Assembly: GCA_902774995.1 (NCBI GenBank)
Contig: CACYKR010000004.1
Location: 1 to 46,049 of the forward strand
Origin: an uncultured Bacteroidales bacterium
GTDB taxonomy: Bacteria; Bacteroidota; Bacteroidia; Bacteroidales; Paludibacteraceae
Length of the DNA stretch: 46,049 nucleotides
Reading direction: 5' to 3'
Below are positions 16,790 through 25,679 of the stretch, piece by piece. Numbering within the stretch: the stretch's first letter is position 1; each line of letters begins with the position of its first letter. The notes under the pieces are model-generated. The model ran no database searches. It was given only the letters and a program-made list of their open reading frames with translations, and was not told the DNA's origin. The translations under genes and the position numbers were made by a program.

Positions 16790-18517
16790 ATGAGAAAAAT
16801 CTTCTCTTTCTTCGCTGCGATGCTGGTAGCAGTAGTAGCGAATGCAGCGGTAGTAAACATCACCCCGGATGGGACTACTGATTTGCGCCATGCCGTACGT
16901 GACAAAGCGGCGGCAGGTGATACCGTCGTTTTGGCAGACGGTGTTTATACCCAAGGCGGAGACTACACGTATTTTGACAAGAACATCGTAGTTATGGCTG
17001 CTGAGGGGGCTAACCCTGTGGTTAAGTTCACTGTTCCCGCGCAGATTAAGGGCGGCGCAAGAGCTGAGTTTGTCGGTATTAAGTTCGACATGGAAAATCT
17101 GCATGGCGAGACTTGGTACGAACATCTGATTTACGCTACCGATGCGACAGCAGGCAATGTGCTGGTTTTCGACGGCTGCGAGTTCTACAATGACACATTG
17201 AACAACAGCGTCATCTATTGCAACAGCTCAAATTTACTGGACTCTATCATCGTCAGGGATTGCAAGTTCCATGATATTATGAAGAGCTGCATCTTTGTAG
17301 AGAGTACAAGTTTCAAAGGGCTGCATATATCCAATTCCACGTTCTACAATATATCTACGAATACCGAAAGTTATTGGGCTGGTGTTGTGGACATCCGGGC
17401 TACTGGATGTGAGCTCCGTGTAGATCATTGTACGTTCTATAATGTCATCCCGATGAACACGGATTACTCCGCAGTCTCCAAAGCCACGATTACAAACGGT
17501 ATTGTCTCCAACTGTATCTTCATGCTGCCTACAGCGCAGGACGGCATTCGCGCTATGCGTGGCGTGACAGCGAATAACTGTATCACCTACAATTACCTGA
17601 AAGACAGCGGCACAGGTATCCATAGCTCGGTTACCAAGAACAACTGCACTCAAGTTGACCCGCTCTTCAAGGATGCTGCTAACGGAGACTTCACCCTTCT
17701 GGAGAACTCTCCGGCTCTGACGATGAATAATGGTGAGCCTATCGGCGACCTGCGCTGGGTAGCGAAAGACGAACCGCAACCTACTCACACTTACACCGTT
17801 GCAGGACCAAGCAATGTGTTTGGTTCCAACTGGAAAGCGGACGATACGAACAACGACATGGTCTTGCAGGAGGACAATACCTATAAGTGGGAGAAGACCG
17901 GGCTTGAACTGCTGGCGGGAAATATTGAGTTTAAGGTTTGTGTGGACCACAGTTGGGATGTTGCCTATCCTGCTTCCAACTATAAGTTGACTATCGAGGA
18001 GACAGGAGTCTATACCATCACGATTTACTACAACCCCAACGATAATAATTACGTCGGTGCAGTAGCTACCAAGACCGGTTCGGTGGATTTAGACCCGACC
18101 GTTGCCATGAAAGGCGGATGGGATGGATGGGCGAATGAAGTGGCATTCACGCTGTCAGATGACAAGTTGACCGCTACTGGCACTGTGGCTCTGGAATCGG
18201 GGGACTATGAGTTCAAGATGATTCTTAATGGAAGTGATTGGCGCGGTAATGGTTATTCATACCACCGAGGTTATACTGACGCAGAAAACATCAACACTAA
18301 CGGGAACAATATGGTGCTGGTAGCGGATGTCGCAGGTCAGTATGTGTTTACCTGGACTTTTGCTACCAATGCAATCAGCATCGCTTTCCCGTCTGTTGCT
18401 ACTGCTTTGGACAATATACAGAATACCGAGAAAACTGTAAAAGTGATTGAACACGGACAGGTTCTGATTCGCAAGAATGGCAGAATGTACAACGTATTGG
18501 GACAAACCGTCCGCTAA
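16790..18517 (+). CDS. Secreted beta-helix protein with carbohydrate-binding-like modules
   Basis: A 575-aa exported protein: signal peptide MRKIFSFFAAMLVAVVANA, then a pectate-lyase/chondroitinase-B-like parallel beta-helix (about 20-310, with repeated F.NCxFYN turns). Two beta-sandwich modules follow, about 330-430 and 435-530. The first (HTYTVAGPSNVFGSNW...) resembles X25/SusE-type starch-binding-like modules of pullulanases and SusE/F. The C-terminus (VIEHGQVLIRKNGRMYNVLG) carries the shared tail. No clear catalytic residues can be assigned, so lyase activity is not claimed. It is the last gene of the agaS run, ended by a bidirectional terminator. Confidence 0.78.
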   Translation: MRKIFSFFAAMLVAVVANAAVVNITPDGTTDLRHAVRDKAAAGDTVVLADGVYTQGGDYTYFDKNIVVMAAEGANPVVKFTVPAQIKGGARAEFVGIKFDMENLHGETWYEHLIYATDATAGNVLVFDGCEFYNDTLNNSVIYCNSSNLLDSIIVRDCKFHDIMKSCIFVESTSFKGLHISNSTFYNISTNTESYWAGVVDIRATGCELRVDHCTFYNVIPMNTDYSAVSKATITNGIVSNCIFMLPTAQDGIRAMRGVTANNCITYNYLKDSGTGIHSSVTKNNCTQVDPLFKDAANGDFTLLENSPALTMNNGEPIGDLRWVAKDEPQPTHTYTVAGPSNVFGSNWKADDTNNDMVLQEDNTYKWEKTGLELLAGNIEFKVCVDHSWDVAYPASNYKLTIEETGVYTITIYYNPNDNNYVGAVATKTGSVDLDPTVAMKGGWDGWANEVAFTLSDDKLTATGTVALESGDYEFKMILNGSDWRGNGYSYHRGYTDAENINTNGNNMVLVADVAGQYVFTWTFATNAISIAFPSVATALDNIQNTEKTVKVIEHGQVLIRKNGRMYNVLGQTVR

Positions 18518-18560
18518 GACTGATACTCAGCCTGTGTGCTGAGAGTTAAACGAAAAAAGA

Positions 18561-18591
18561 ACAGCCCGCACCTTTCTACGATGCGGGCTGT
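18561..18591. terminator. Bidirectional terminator
   Basis: ACAGCCCGCA (18561-18570) pairs with TGCGGGCTGT (18582-18591), followed by TTATTTT on plus and TTCTTTTTT on minus. It serves both the beta-helix gene and the convergent DeoR-type gene. Confidence 0.88.
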
Positions 18592-18597
18592 TTATTT

Positions 18598-19374
18598 TCA
18601 AGCAATCCGTACCTCCACCCCAAGTGCCTTCAGTTTGGACGCCATGCCGGTCGGGATGGCGGAGTCGGTAATGATACAATCAAGGTCTTGGGCATTGGCT
18701 ATGAACGAATAGCTGCGTTTGTTGAACTTCGACGAGTCAAAGACGGCAATTACTTTGTCCGCCTGCTGAATCATGAGTTGGTTGAGCAAAGCCTCCTCCA
18801 ACGAAGGCGTGGATACACCGTTCTCGATAGAGAAGGAGTCCACTCCTAAAAAGAGCTTGTATTTACTGAAATTCCGCAGCACGTTCAGTGCCAGCGGTCC
18901 TACCGTCGAATGGCTGTTGGAGCGCACATGACCCCCGAGCAAAATTACTGTGAAACGCTTGTAGTTCAACAACTCCTCCGCAATGTTCATGGCATTGGTC
19001 AGGATATACAGATTCTGGAACTTATGCAGGTTCTTGGCTATCTCCAAGGTCGTGGTGCCCGAATCCAGCATGATATGGTCACCCTCCTTGATCAGTTTCA
19101 CCGCCTCGGCACCTATCCGCTCTTTTTCGCGGAAGTTGAACATCTGTTTCTTGGAAATAGCCACCTCTTCGTTCTGGTTCTCTATCGGACGCCGGATGGC
19201 ACCTCCGCGGGTACGAAGAAGGAGATGCCGGTTCTGCAAGATGGTCAGGTCCTTACGGATAGTCACTTCCGAAATACCGGTTTGACGGCTCAACTCGGTG
19301 ACCATCACTTCTTCATTGGTCTCCAAGAGCCTCAAAATCATGGCTCTGCGTTCTTTAGCGGATGAGGGATTCAT
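18598..19374 (-). CDS. DeoR/GlpR-family transcriptional regulator, AgaR-like
   Basis: A 258-aa repressor-type regulator. Residues about 3-58 are the winged helix-turn-helix DeoR domain (KERRAMILRLLETNEEVMVT, then TGISEVTIRKDLTILQ and the RTRGGAIR wing). Residues about 75-235 are the DeoR C-terminal sugar-phosphate sensor domain (DSGTTTLEIAKNL, LTNAMNIAEEL, LLGGHVR, FLGVDSFS, DSSKFNKRS). ATG 19374 is used because the promoter -7 box is at 19406-19399; a longer frame from 19524 would start upstream of its own promoter. The upstream region holds TTTCG boxes nearly identical to those before agaS. It therefore probably represses both itself and the agaS operon, responding to a galactosamine- or tagatose-phosphate. 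The ligand is inferred. Confidence 0.88.
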   Translation of the reverse strand: MNPSSAKERRAMILRLLETNEEVMVTELSRQTGISEVTIRKDLTILQNRHLLLRTRGGAIRRPIENQNEEVAISKKQMFNFREKERIGAEAVKLIKEGDHIMLDSGTTTLEIAKNLHKFQNLYILTNAMNIAEELLNYKRFTVILLGGHVRSNSHSTVGPLALNVLRNFSKYKLFLGVDSFSIENGVSTPSLEEALLNQLMIQQADKVIAVFDSSKFNKRSYSFIANAQDLDCIITDSAIPTGMASKLKALGVEVRIA

Positions 19375-19398
19375 GGTATTCTTTTGCTTAATTCGCTG

Positions 19399-19471
19399 CA
19401 AAGTTACAACAAATTTTCGAAACATGCAAATAAAAAGTTTCGTTACCTCTTTTTCGAAACCTTGCGAAAGA
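19399..19471 (-). promoter_or_regulatory. Promoter and autoregulatory operator of the DeoR-type gene
   Basis: On the minus strand, TAACTTTG (19406-19399) lies 23 nt after TTGCATGTTTC (starting 19429). A TTTTCGAAAC box (about 19414-19423) sits inside the -33/-7 spacer. Further TTTCG boxes are at 19438-19442, 19451-19459 and 19465-19470. The segment 19449-19471 is the near-copy of 8364-8386. Confidence 0.75.
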
Positions 19472-19589
19472 ACATAATAATAGCCTGCCGAAAATACAAA
19501 TGACTGTTTTATAACGTTTTGCAATGGACGAAATGAAGGATGTGCTTTTTAGCATAATAAAATATACTATATATTAAAATAAATGTAGT

Positions 19590-19597
19590 AAATTTGC
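19590..19597 (+). promoter_or_regulatory. -7 box of the polysaccharide utilisation locus
   Basis: TAAATTTG followed by CACCCG, 24 bp before the first gene at 19621. The 23-nt upstream position lacks TTG and the preceding 30 bases are nearly all A/T. That suggests an activator- or alternative-sigma-dependent promoter. Confidence 0.55.
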
Positions 19598-19620
19598 ACC
19601 CGAATTAAAACAATGATACA

Positions 19621-20712
19621 ATGAAACACACCTTTCCCTTTTATCTGACCGTATTGCTGGCATTCGTGGCTTGCGCTCCGAAAGAAACAGCCCAATCGCC
19701 GGCAGACAAGATTCTGCTGAAGGATTTCGCACCCGTGGTAATCAATAACATTCCGGTGACCCAGGTGGAGCGTGCCAAATATGACATCATCGACATGCAC
19801 GCCCATGACTATGCCGCCTCGGAGGAGGAGATAGCCCAATGGTGCCAGACGATGGACGAGGTAGGCGTGCTCAACACCGCTGTCATGCACTGCTCGTGGA
19901 TAGGCCGCCCGTACGAGGAGTACGTAGCCGCCTATGCGCCGTACAAAGACCATTTCCGCTTCTGGTGCTGCTTCGATTACACCGATATAGACACCCCTGA
20001 AGGTATCGCCAAAGCCTGCGAGACTCTGGAGCGCTACCATGAGATGGGAGCGGTAGGCGTAGGCGAGTTAGGCGACAAAGGCGAAGGGGACACCTACGCA
20101 CGGCCGGCAGACGGCAAGGACATCCATATCGACGACCCGCGCCTGAAACCCCTCATTGCCAAATGCGCGGAACTGAAGATGCCGATCAGCATCCATATCG
20201 CCGAACCGTACTGGATGTATCTGCCTATGGATGAGACGAATGACGGACTCGTCAACGCCGTTACATGGCATGTGGACACCGCTAACTGTTACGGATACGA
20301 CAAACTCATGGAGACTTTTGAGAACGCCGTGCGCGAGAACCCCGGGACCATCTTCATCGCCTGCCATTATCTCAACATGACGCATGACCTGCCGAGGCTG
20401 GGAGCGCTTCTGGACAAATACCCCAACCTCTATTTTGACATCTCGGCGCGCGTAGCCGAATCGGCACACACACCGCGTGCCACACGGGCGTTCCTTATCC
20501 AATACCAGGACCGCGTCCTCTTCGGTACCGACAACGGCATGGATACGGAGATGTACCAAAACATCTTCCGCGTGCTGGAGACCGACGACGAACACTTCTA
20601 CGTCCCCGAATACGGCTACCACTGGGCGCTCTCGGGCTTCCACCTGCCGGACGGGGTATTGCAAAAACTCTACCATGACAATGCAGAGCGGATTTTGACG
20701 GAGTATAAATAA
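19621..20712 (+). CDS. Amidohydrolase-2-type metal-dependent hydrolase lipoprotein
   Basis: A 363-aa lipoprotein (lipobox VACAPK at about residue 18). Residues 57-360 form the amidohydrolase TIM barrel: IIDMHAHDY supplies the first metal His pair (His60/His62), a mid-barrel His occurs in SIHIAEP, a further His in IACHYLNM, and the C-terminal Asp in LFGTDNG. Members hydrolyse amide, ester or lactone bonds or decarboxylate; the substrate is not readable. First gene of the SusC/SusD locus. Because it is anchored outside the cytoplasm it is not a standard cytosolic GalNAc-6-P deacetylase, though deacylation of a glycan fragment is possible. Confidence 0.8.
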   Translation: MKHTFPFYLTVLLAFVACAPKETAQSPADKILLKDFAPVVINNIPVTQVERAKYDIIDMHAHDYAASEEEIAQWCQTMDEVGVLNTAVMHCSWIGRPYEEYVAAYAPYKDHFRFWCCFDYTDIDTPEGIAKACETLERYHEMGAVGVGELGDKGEGDTYARPADGKDIHIDDPRLKPLIAKCAELKMPISIHIAEPYWMYLPMDETNDGLVNAVTWHVDTANCYGYDKLMETFENAVRENPGTIFIACHYLNMTHDLPRLGALLDKYPNLYFDISARVAESAHTPRATRAFLIQYQDRVLFGTDNGMDTEMYQNIFRVLETDDEHFYVPEYGYHWALSGFHLPDGVLQKLYHDNAERILTEYK

Positions 20713-20733
20713 GAAGAAACCGACACCCCCCGA

Positions 20734-20750
20734 CCCCCTCTCAGAGGGGG
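20734..20750. repeat. CCCCCTC-TCA-GAGGGGG hairpin repeat
   Basis: Perfect 7-bp arms (20734-20740, 20744-20750) in the 48-bp spacer before the glycosidase gene. A relative, CCCCTC-TCTT-GAGGGG, occurs at 45731-45746. The two look like members of a dispersed G/C-rich palindrome family. Confidence 0.6.
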
Positions 20751-20760
20751 AGAGATTATT

Positions 20761-22632
20761 ATGAAACGTAATTTATTATATATTCTTGCGGCAGTGGCGA
20801 TGGTTGCCTGCGCACCGAAAGCGGACACGGAGCGTCTTATCTGCGCGGAAGCGGAGATGCGTGCTTTCCCGTATAACGAGAATGGTCTGAAAGTAAGCAA
20901 ATACCAGACCGTGACGCCGGTGGAGGGAGTCGAAGGGATGGAGCTCATCGAGACGTATTTCGTGAACCACGGCAAGCCGGTAACCGTCAAGGCCTATGAA
21001 CTCTGCCGCACGGAGGTGGAGGCCAAAGACACGGTTGTCTGGTCGCTACAGCCCTCCAGCACGAATGCACGTCTGGACTGGGTGCTGCCCGTGACAGAAG
21101 GTTTTGCGAAACAGAACTATCTGGGCATGAACAACTCCGACTACGGCGGCGGTATCCCGATGGTCGATCTGTGGCAGAAAGACGGCGGCGTGGCGATTGG
21201 TCTGTTGGAACCGGTGCTGCGCATGATCTCCATGCCCGTGGAGTGGAAACGGTACGACAGCCAAGTGACGATGGCGCTCAGGTACGACCTGCCCGAGCCT
21301 CGCGAACTGGCTACGGGAGACACGCTCTTCTGCTATCGCGCTTTCCGATATACCCACACGGGCGATTATTTCAATGCCCTGCGCGCTTTCTCAGACTATA
21401 TGCAGGCCAACGTAGGCATCGCGATGAAGCCCTCGGAGCCGGAGGCGTTTGAGCCGGTCTGGTGCGCATGGGGATATGGACGGCCGTTTAAGATGAATAT
21501 GGTATTAGGCACCCTGGACAAGGTGGCGGAACTCGGGTTTACATGGGTGGACATCGACGACGGCTACCAGATAGCCGAGGGCGACTGGAACACCAACGAG
21601 TATTTCCCGGGTGGAGATGCAGACATGCGGCATATAACGGATGAGGTGCACAAACGCGGCATGAAAGCCAAGTTATGGTGGGCACCCCTGGCTGCTGACC
21701 CGGACACGAAGCTCGTGAAGGAACATCCGGAGATGTTGCTCAAAACAGCAGAATGGGCGCACGAATATATCACGTGGTGGGACAGTTGGTATCTCTCCCC
21801 CGTCAATCCTGCGGTGGATGCCTATACGGCAGAGTTGCTGAAGATGTTCCTCGGGCGGTGGAATTTCGACGGACTGAAGATTGACGGCCAGCATCTGAAC
21901 TGCTGTATGCCGGATTACAACGAAGCTTCCGGTCTGGAGAGCGCCTATGACGCGCCGGAGCAGATGCCGGGGTATTTCGGCAAGATATATGACCAAGCCC
22001 GTGCGATGAAGCCGGATGCCGTCATTCAGGTTTGTCCGTGCGGTTGTGCGGTGAACTATTTCCTCATTCCTCAAATCAACCAGGCGGTAGCATCCGACCC
22101 GACGAGCTCCCGGCAGGTACGTATGAAACGCAAAGCCTATGCCGCCATGGCTCCCGGTCTGGCGTATTACGGAGACCATATCGAGTTGACCGACGGAGGC
22201 GATGACTATGCTTCGCAGATAGGTACCGGTTCGGTGATCGGCACGAAGTTCACCTGGCCGAAAGACAATCCCGACTGGAACGAAGGACCGTTCCTGCTGA
22301 CGGAGGAGAAAGAGGCGTTGCTCCGCAAATGGATGAAGATTTATAAGGAGCACAACCTCGCCCGCGGAGAGTATCTGAACCTCTACACCTGGGGGTACGA
22401 CTACCCCGAGGCACACGTCATCCGGCAGAACGACGCGCTCTATTACGCTTTCTATGCCGACGAGCCTTTTGACGGAGAGATAGAGCTCCGCGGACTGGAT
22501 AAAGAGGCAACCTACACGGCGGAGGAATATACGGCGGACGTACCGCGGGAGTTTGTGGTGAAAGGTAACGCACCTGTGATACAAGTCTCCTTTGAGAAGA
22601 ATTACCTTGTTAAACTAACGAAAAACAATTAA
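20761..22632 (+). CDS. GH36-like alpha-galactosidase / alpha-N-acetylgalactosaminidase lipoprotein
   Basis: A 623-aa lipoprotein (lipobox MVACAPK). An N-terminal beta-supersandwich (about 25-220) precedes a clan GH-D barrel. The barrel opens with WCAWGYG (about 233) and contains VDIDDGYQ (about 263). The likely nucleophile Asp is in DGLKIDGQ (about 375) and the likely acid/base Asp in ASDPTSSRQ (about 445). The layout fits GH36/melibiase enzymes that cleave alpha-galactosyl or alpha-GalNAc ends. Which sugar is removed cannot be decided; the AgaS pathway nearby favours GalNAc. It is followed by SusC after 5 bp, so it belongs to the same transcript. Export to the periplasm or surface is supported by the lipobox. 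Confidence 0.8.
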   Translation: MKRNLLYILAAVAMVACAPKADTERLICAEAEMRAFPYNENGLKVSKYQTVTPVEGVEGMELIETYFVNHGKPVTVKAYELCRTEVEAKDTVVWSLQPSSTNARLDWVLPVTEGFAKQNYLGMNNSDYGGGIPMVDLWQKDGGVAIGLLEPVLRMISMPVEWKRYDSQVTMALRYDLPEPRELATGDTLFCYRAFRYTHTGDYFNALRAFSDYMQANVGIAMKPSEPEAFEPVWCAWGYGRPFKMNMVLGTLDKVAELGFTWVDIDDGYQIAEGDWNTNEYFPGGDADMRHITDEVHKRGMKAKLWWAPLAADPDTKLVKEHPEMLLKTAEWAHEYITWWDSWYLSPVNPAVDAYTAELLKMFLGRWNFDGLKIDGQHLNCCMPDYNEASGLESAYDAPEQMPGYFGKIYDQARAMKPDAVIQVCPCGCAVNYFLIPQINQAVASDPTSSRQVRMKRKAYAAMAPGLAYYGDHIELTDGGDDYASQIGTGSVIGTKFTWPKDNPDWNEGPFLLTEEKEALLRKWMKIYKEHNLARGEYLNLYTWGYDYPEAHVIRQNDALYYAFYADEPFDGEIELRGLDKEATYTAEEYTADVPREFVVKGNAPVIQVSFEKNYLVKLTKNN

Positions 22633-22637
22633 TACCC

Positions 22638-25600
22638 ATGAAAAAGTTTCTATTTATCTTTTTCTGCCTGATGCTGAGTGCGAGCGCGTTCGCCGACGTC
22701 CGGGTAAAGGGCAGTGTGATGGATGCGGACAACGCCGAACCCATGATCGGTGTCAGCATCCTTGTCAAAGGTACCACCACCGGTACCGTCACAGATTTTG
22801 ACGGCAATTTCGAACTATCCGTACCCGAGAAAGCGACCTTACAGCTCTCCTATATGGGCTATAAAACGATAGAGGTACGTGCCGTGGATGGTATGAAAAT
22901 AATCATGGAGACCGATGCGCAGCAACTCGAAGAAGTGGTCTCGCTCGGTTATTCGGCGGTGAAGAAAGCCGAACTGTCTTCCGCCGTCGTGACCGTAGAT
23001 GCCGAGAAACTGACGGATGTCACCACCGCCGATGTGGGTAACATGCTCCAGGGTAAGATCGCCGGTGTGCAGGTCTCCAATGCCGGCGGACAGCCGGGTG
23101 ACGCGGCGCAGATACGTATCCGCGGTACCGGTTCCATCACCGCCTCCTCCGCGCCCGTCTATGTGGTCGATGGCGTCATGGGCGGTTCGTTCAACCCCAA
23201 TGACGTAGAGACTATCTCCGTCCTCAAAGATGCCGGTTCGACCGGTATCTACGGAGCCGCAGCTGCCGGTGGTGTCATCGTCGTGACTACCAAATCCGGC
23301 AAGAAAGGCTCCAAGGTCTCCGTGGACCTCAAAGGTACGGTCGGCGGCAAACAGGCACTCTTCGGCAATTTCCGGATGATGGACTCCGAGGAACTCTATA
23401 ACTACCATAAGACGCTTTTCAAACCGTCCACTTTTGCTGCTATCCGACCGACGTCTCTGTTACAACAGGACTGGAACTGGCAGAACGAGTTCTTCCGTAC
23501 CGGTCTTATCCAGAACTACAACGTAGCCGTCAAGGGCGGTTCGGAACACGTAGGCTACTACGCCTCGCTGGACTATTTCGGCGAGCAGGGTACGCTCATC
23601 GGCACCGGCATGCAGAAAGTGTCCGGACATGCTTCCATCAAAGCCGACATAGCCAAATGGCTGGACATGAACGTCAAGGTCGATTTCTCCAAGTCCTCCG
23701 TCAGCTATGCTCCCTCATGGATGATGATGGATGACGCGTTCTACAAGATGCCGTGGGATTGTCCGTACGTACTGGACGAACAGGGCAACCCCACTTCCGA
23801 GTATATCTATATGGATCAAAGCCGGACACGGTCTGACAATGGAGGAGACTGGTACAGCCTCTCCTATTGGAACTCCCTCCACTCGGCGCAGTATAACTAC
23901 GCCAAGTCCAACAGCTTTGACTTCTCGGGCGTGCTGCAACTCAATGTCCATTTCACCGACTGGCTCCATTTCACCACCACCAACACCTTCAATACCGGCT
24001 ACTCCAAAGGTACCGAGTCCACCGACCGCCGTACCTATCATGACACCTACAAGACCGGCCATCTGAGCGAAGGAACAGGACTGAACTGGTCGTTCGGTAC
24101 CTCCAACATCCTCAAGGGCGGCAACCAATGGGGAGCGCACAGCTTCAACGCCATGGCGGGCTTTGAGTACGGCGTTTGGAAAGCCGAGTACAACACCGCT
24201 GCCGGCACCGGCTTACCCTCCGGCATTGATGCGCTCAACGCTTCCGTGCCTTACGCCGTTGCCGGGTATAACATCCCGGGCGCGTCTTGGTCGGCATTCT
24301 TGCAGGCAAGCTATGACTACGGCAAACGCTATTTCGTTACTGCTACCTACCGCGCCGAGGCCAGCTCTATCTTCGCCCCGAAGCACCGCGTGGGACATTT
24401 CCCATCGGTAGCCGCCAGCTGGCTCATCTCCAACGAGCAGTTTATGAAAGACCAGAAGGTAGTCTCCTTCTTCAAACTCCGCGCCTCCTATGGTATCACG
24501 GGTAACAATAACATCCCGGCGTACCAATATCTGGCTACATTCAAATTGTCGAACCTCTACCAGAACAGTGTCTCGGCTACCTCCAGCCGCCTCGCCAGTC
24601 CTGACTTGCGCTGGGAGACAGCGTATATGGCGTCCGTGGGTATCGACCTGACGTTCATCAAACGCATAGACATGTCTATCGACCTCTACCAGACCGATAA
24701 CACCGACTTGCTTCTGGACGTGCCTGTAGCGCCCTCTACGGGATTCTTCAAGGTCACCCAGAACGCCGGATCGGTGCGCAACAGAGGTATTGAGTACCGC
24801 CTTGACGCGAACATCATCGACATGCGCAAATGGCGGTGGGATATAGGTTTCAATATCGGTTTCAACCAGAACCGCGTCACCAAGACACCCGACCATCTGC
24901 CGTTCCTCCAGACCTCGGTGGATGTAAGCCAGCAGGTCCAGGAAGGACAGGACATCTATTCCTGGTACATGAAAGAATGGGCGGGAGTCGATCCTGCCAA
25001 CGGTGACCCGCTATGGTACGTGGTGGACAAGGACGGCAACTATGTCCTCGATGCCGCCGGTAACAAACAGACCACCAATGACTATAACGCCACCCACGCA
25101 CGCGTAGTAGGTTCCGCCAGCCCGGTTTTCTCCGGCGGCGTGAACACCCAGCTCAGCTGGAACGGCATCTTCATCCATGTCAACACCAACTTTACTTACG
25201 GCAATAAGATATACAACAAAGTCCGTGAGATTACCGATGCGGACGGAGCCTATACGGATGCCAACCAGATGTCCCTTCTCCACTCTACACAAGGATGGAC
25301 CCGCTGGCAGAAACCCGGAGATATAGCCACTCACCCGAAGGCAGTGAGTGCCAATGACTCGCACTCCAATGCCGTTTCTTCCCGCTACTTGGAGGATGGT
25401 TCGTTCTTCCGTCTGAGGAACATCACCGTCGGCTATGACTTCCCCGCTTCCCTTATCAAGAAGGCGCATATGACCAAATGCCGCATCTATTTCACGGCGG
25501 ACAACTTGGCTACGGCTACGAAGTTCTCCGGCATGGACCCGGAAATCAACCTCGTGACCGGAGCCAACACACTCGCCGGACTTTATAACTCGAACTATCC

Positions 25601-25643
25601 CGTAGGTCGTACCTTCCAAGGAGGTATAGAGATATCGTTCTAA
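22638..25643 (+). CDS. SusC/RagA-family TonB-linked outer membrane transporter
   Basis: A 1001-aa outer-membrane protein. Signal peptide about 1-19, then a carboxypeptidase-regulatory-like domain (VKGSVMDADNAEPMIGVSIL, about 22-95) that carries the family DFDGNFELSV motif. The plug domain (about 105-225) contains LQGKIAGVQVSN, IRIRGTGSI and YVVDGVMGG. The rest is the 22-strand barrel ending in FQGGIEISF, an aromatic C-terminus for outer-membrane insertion. It imports the oligosaccharide, probably with the adjacent SusD lid. Full length for the family. Confidence 0.95.
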   Translation: MKKFLFIFFCLMLSASAFADVRVKGSVMDADNAEPMIGVSILVKGTTTGTVTDFDGNFELSVPEKATLQLSYMGYKTIEVRAVDGMKIIMETDAQQLEEVVSLGYSAVKKAELSSAVVTVDAEKLTDVTTADVGNMLQGKIAGVQVSNAGGQPGDAAQIRIRGTGSITASSAPVYVVDGVMGGSFNPNDVETISVLKDAGSTGIYGAAAAGGVIVVTTKSGKKGSKVSVDLKGTVGGKQALFGNFRMMDSEELYNYHKTLFKPSTFAAIRPTSLLQQDWNWQNEFFRTGLIQNYNVAVKGGSEHVGYYASLDYFGEQGTLIGTGMQKVSGHASIKADIAKWLDMNVKVDFSKSSVSYAPSWMMMDDAFYKMPWDCPYVLDEQGNPTSEYIYMDQSRTRSDNGGDWYSLSYWNSLHSAQYNYAKSNSFDFSGVLQLNVHFTDWLHFTTTNTFNTGYSKGTESTDRRTYHDTYKTGHLSEGTGLNWSFGTSNILKGGNQWGAHSFNAMAGFEYGVWKAEYNTAAGTGLPSGIDALNASVPYAVAGYNIPGASWSAFLQASYDYGKRYFVTATYRAEASSIFAPKHRVGHFPSVAASWLISNEQFMKDQKVVSFFKLRASYGITGNNNIPAYQYLATFKLSNLYQNSVSATSSRLASPDLRWETAYMASVGIDLTFIKRIDMSIDLYQTDNTDLLLDVPVAPSTGFFKVTQNAGSVRNRGIEYRLDANIIDMRKWRWDIGFNIGFNQNRVTKTPDHLPFLQTSVDVSQQVQEGQDIYSWYMKEWAGVDPANGDPLWYVVDKDGNYVLDAAGNKQTTNDYNATHARVVGSASPVFSGGVNTQLSWNGIFIHVNTNFTYGNKIYNKVREITDADGAYTDANQMSLLHSTQGWTRWQKPGDIATHPKAVSANDSHSNAVSSRYLEDGSFFRLRNITVGYDFPASLIKKAHMTKCRIYFTADNLATATKFSGMDPEINLVTGANTLAGLYNSNYPVGRTFQGGIEISF

Positions 25644-25672
25644 TGGAAAGTTGAAAATTGACAGTTGAAAGG
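25644..25672. repeat. GAAAGTTGAAAATTGACAG repeat in the susC-susD spacer
   Basis: A TTGAAA/TTGACA/TTGAAAGG string fills most of the 36-bp spacer. It resembles the A-rich spacers at 8517 and 11049. Confidence 0.5.
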
Positions 25673-25679
25673 AGTTATT

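Noticed and set aside
16790..18517. Chondroitinase B or pectate lyase
   Set aside because: The beta-helix fold is evident, but no catalytic Lys/Arg or calcium site could be aligned by eye.
19375..19524. Longer N-terminus for the DeoR-type regulator
   Set aside because: It would begin upstream of the gene's own -33/-7 promoter and be translated from operator sequence.
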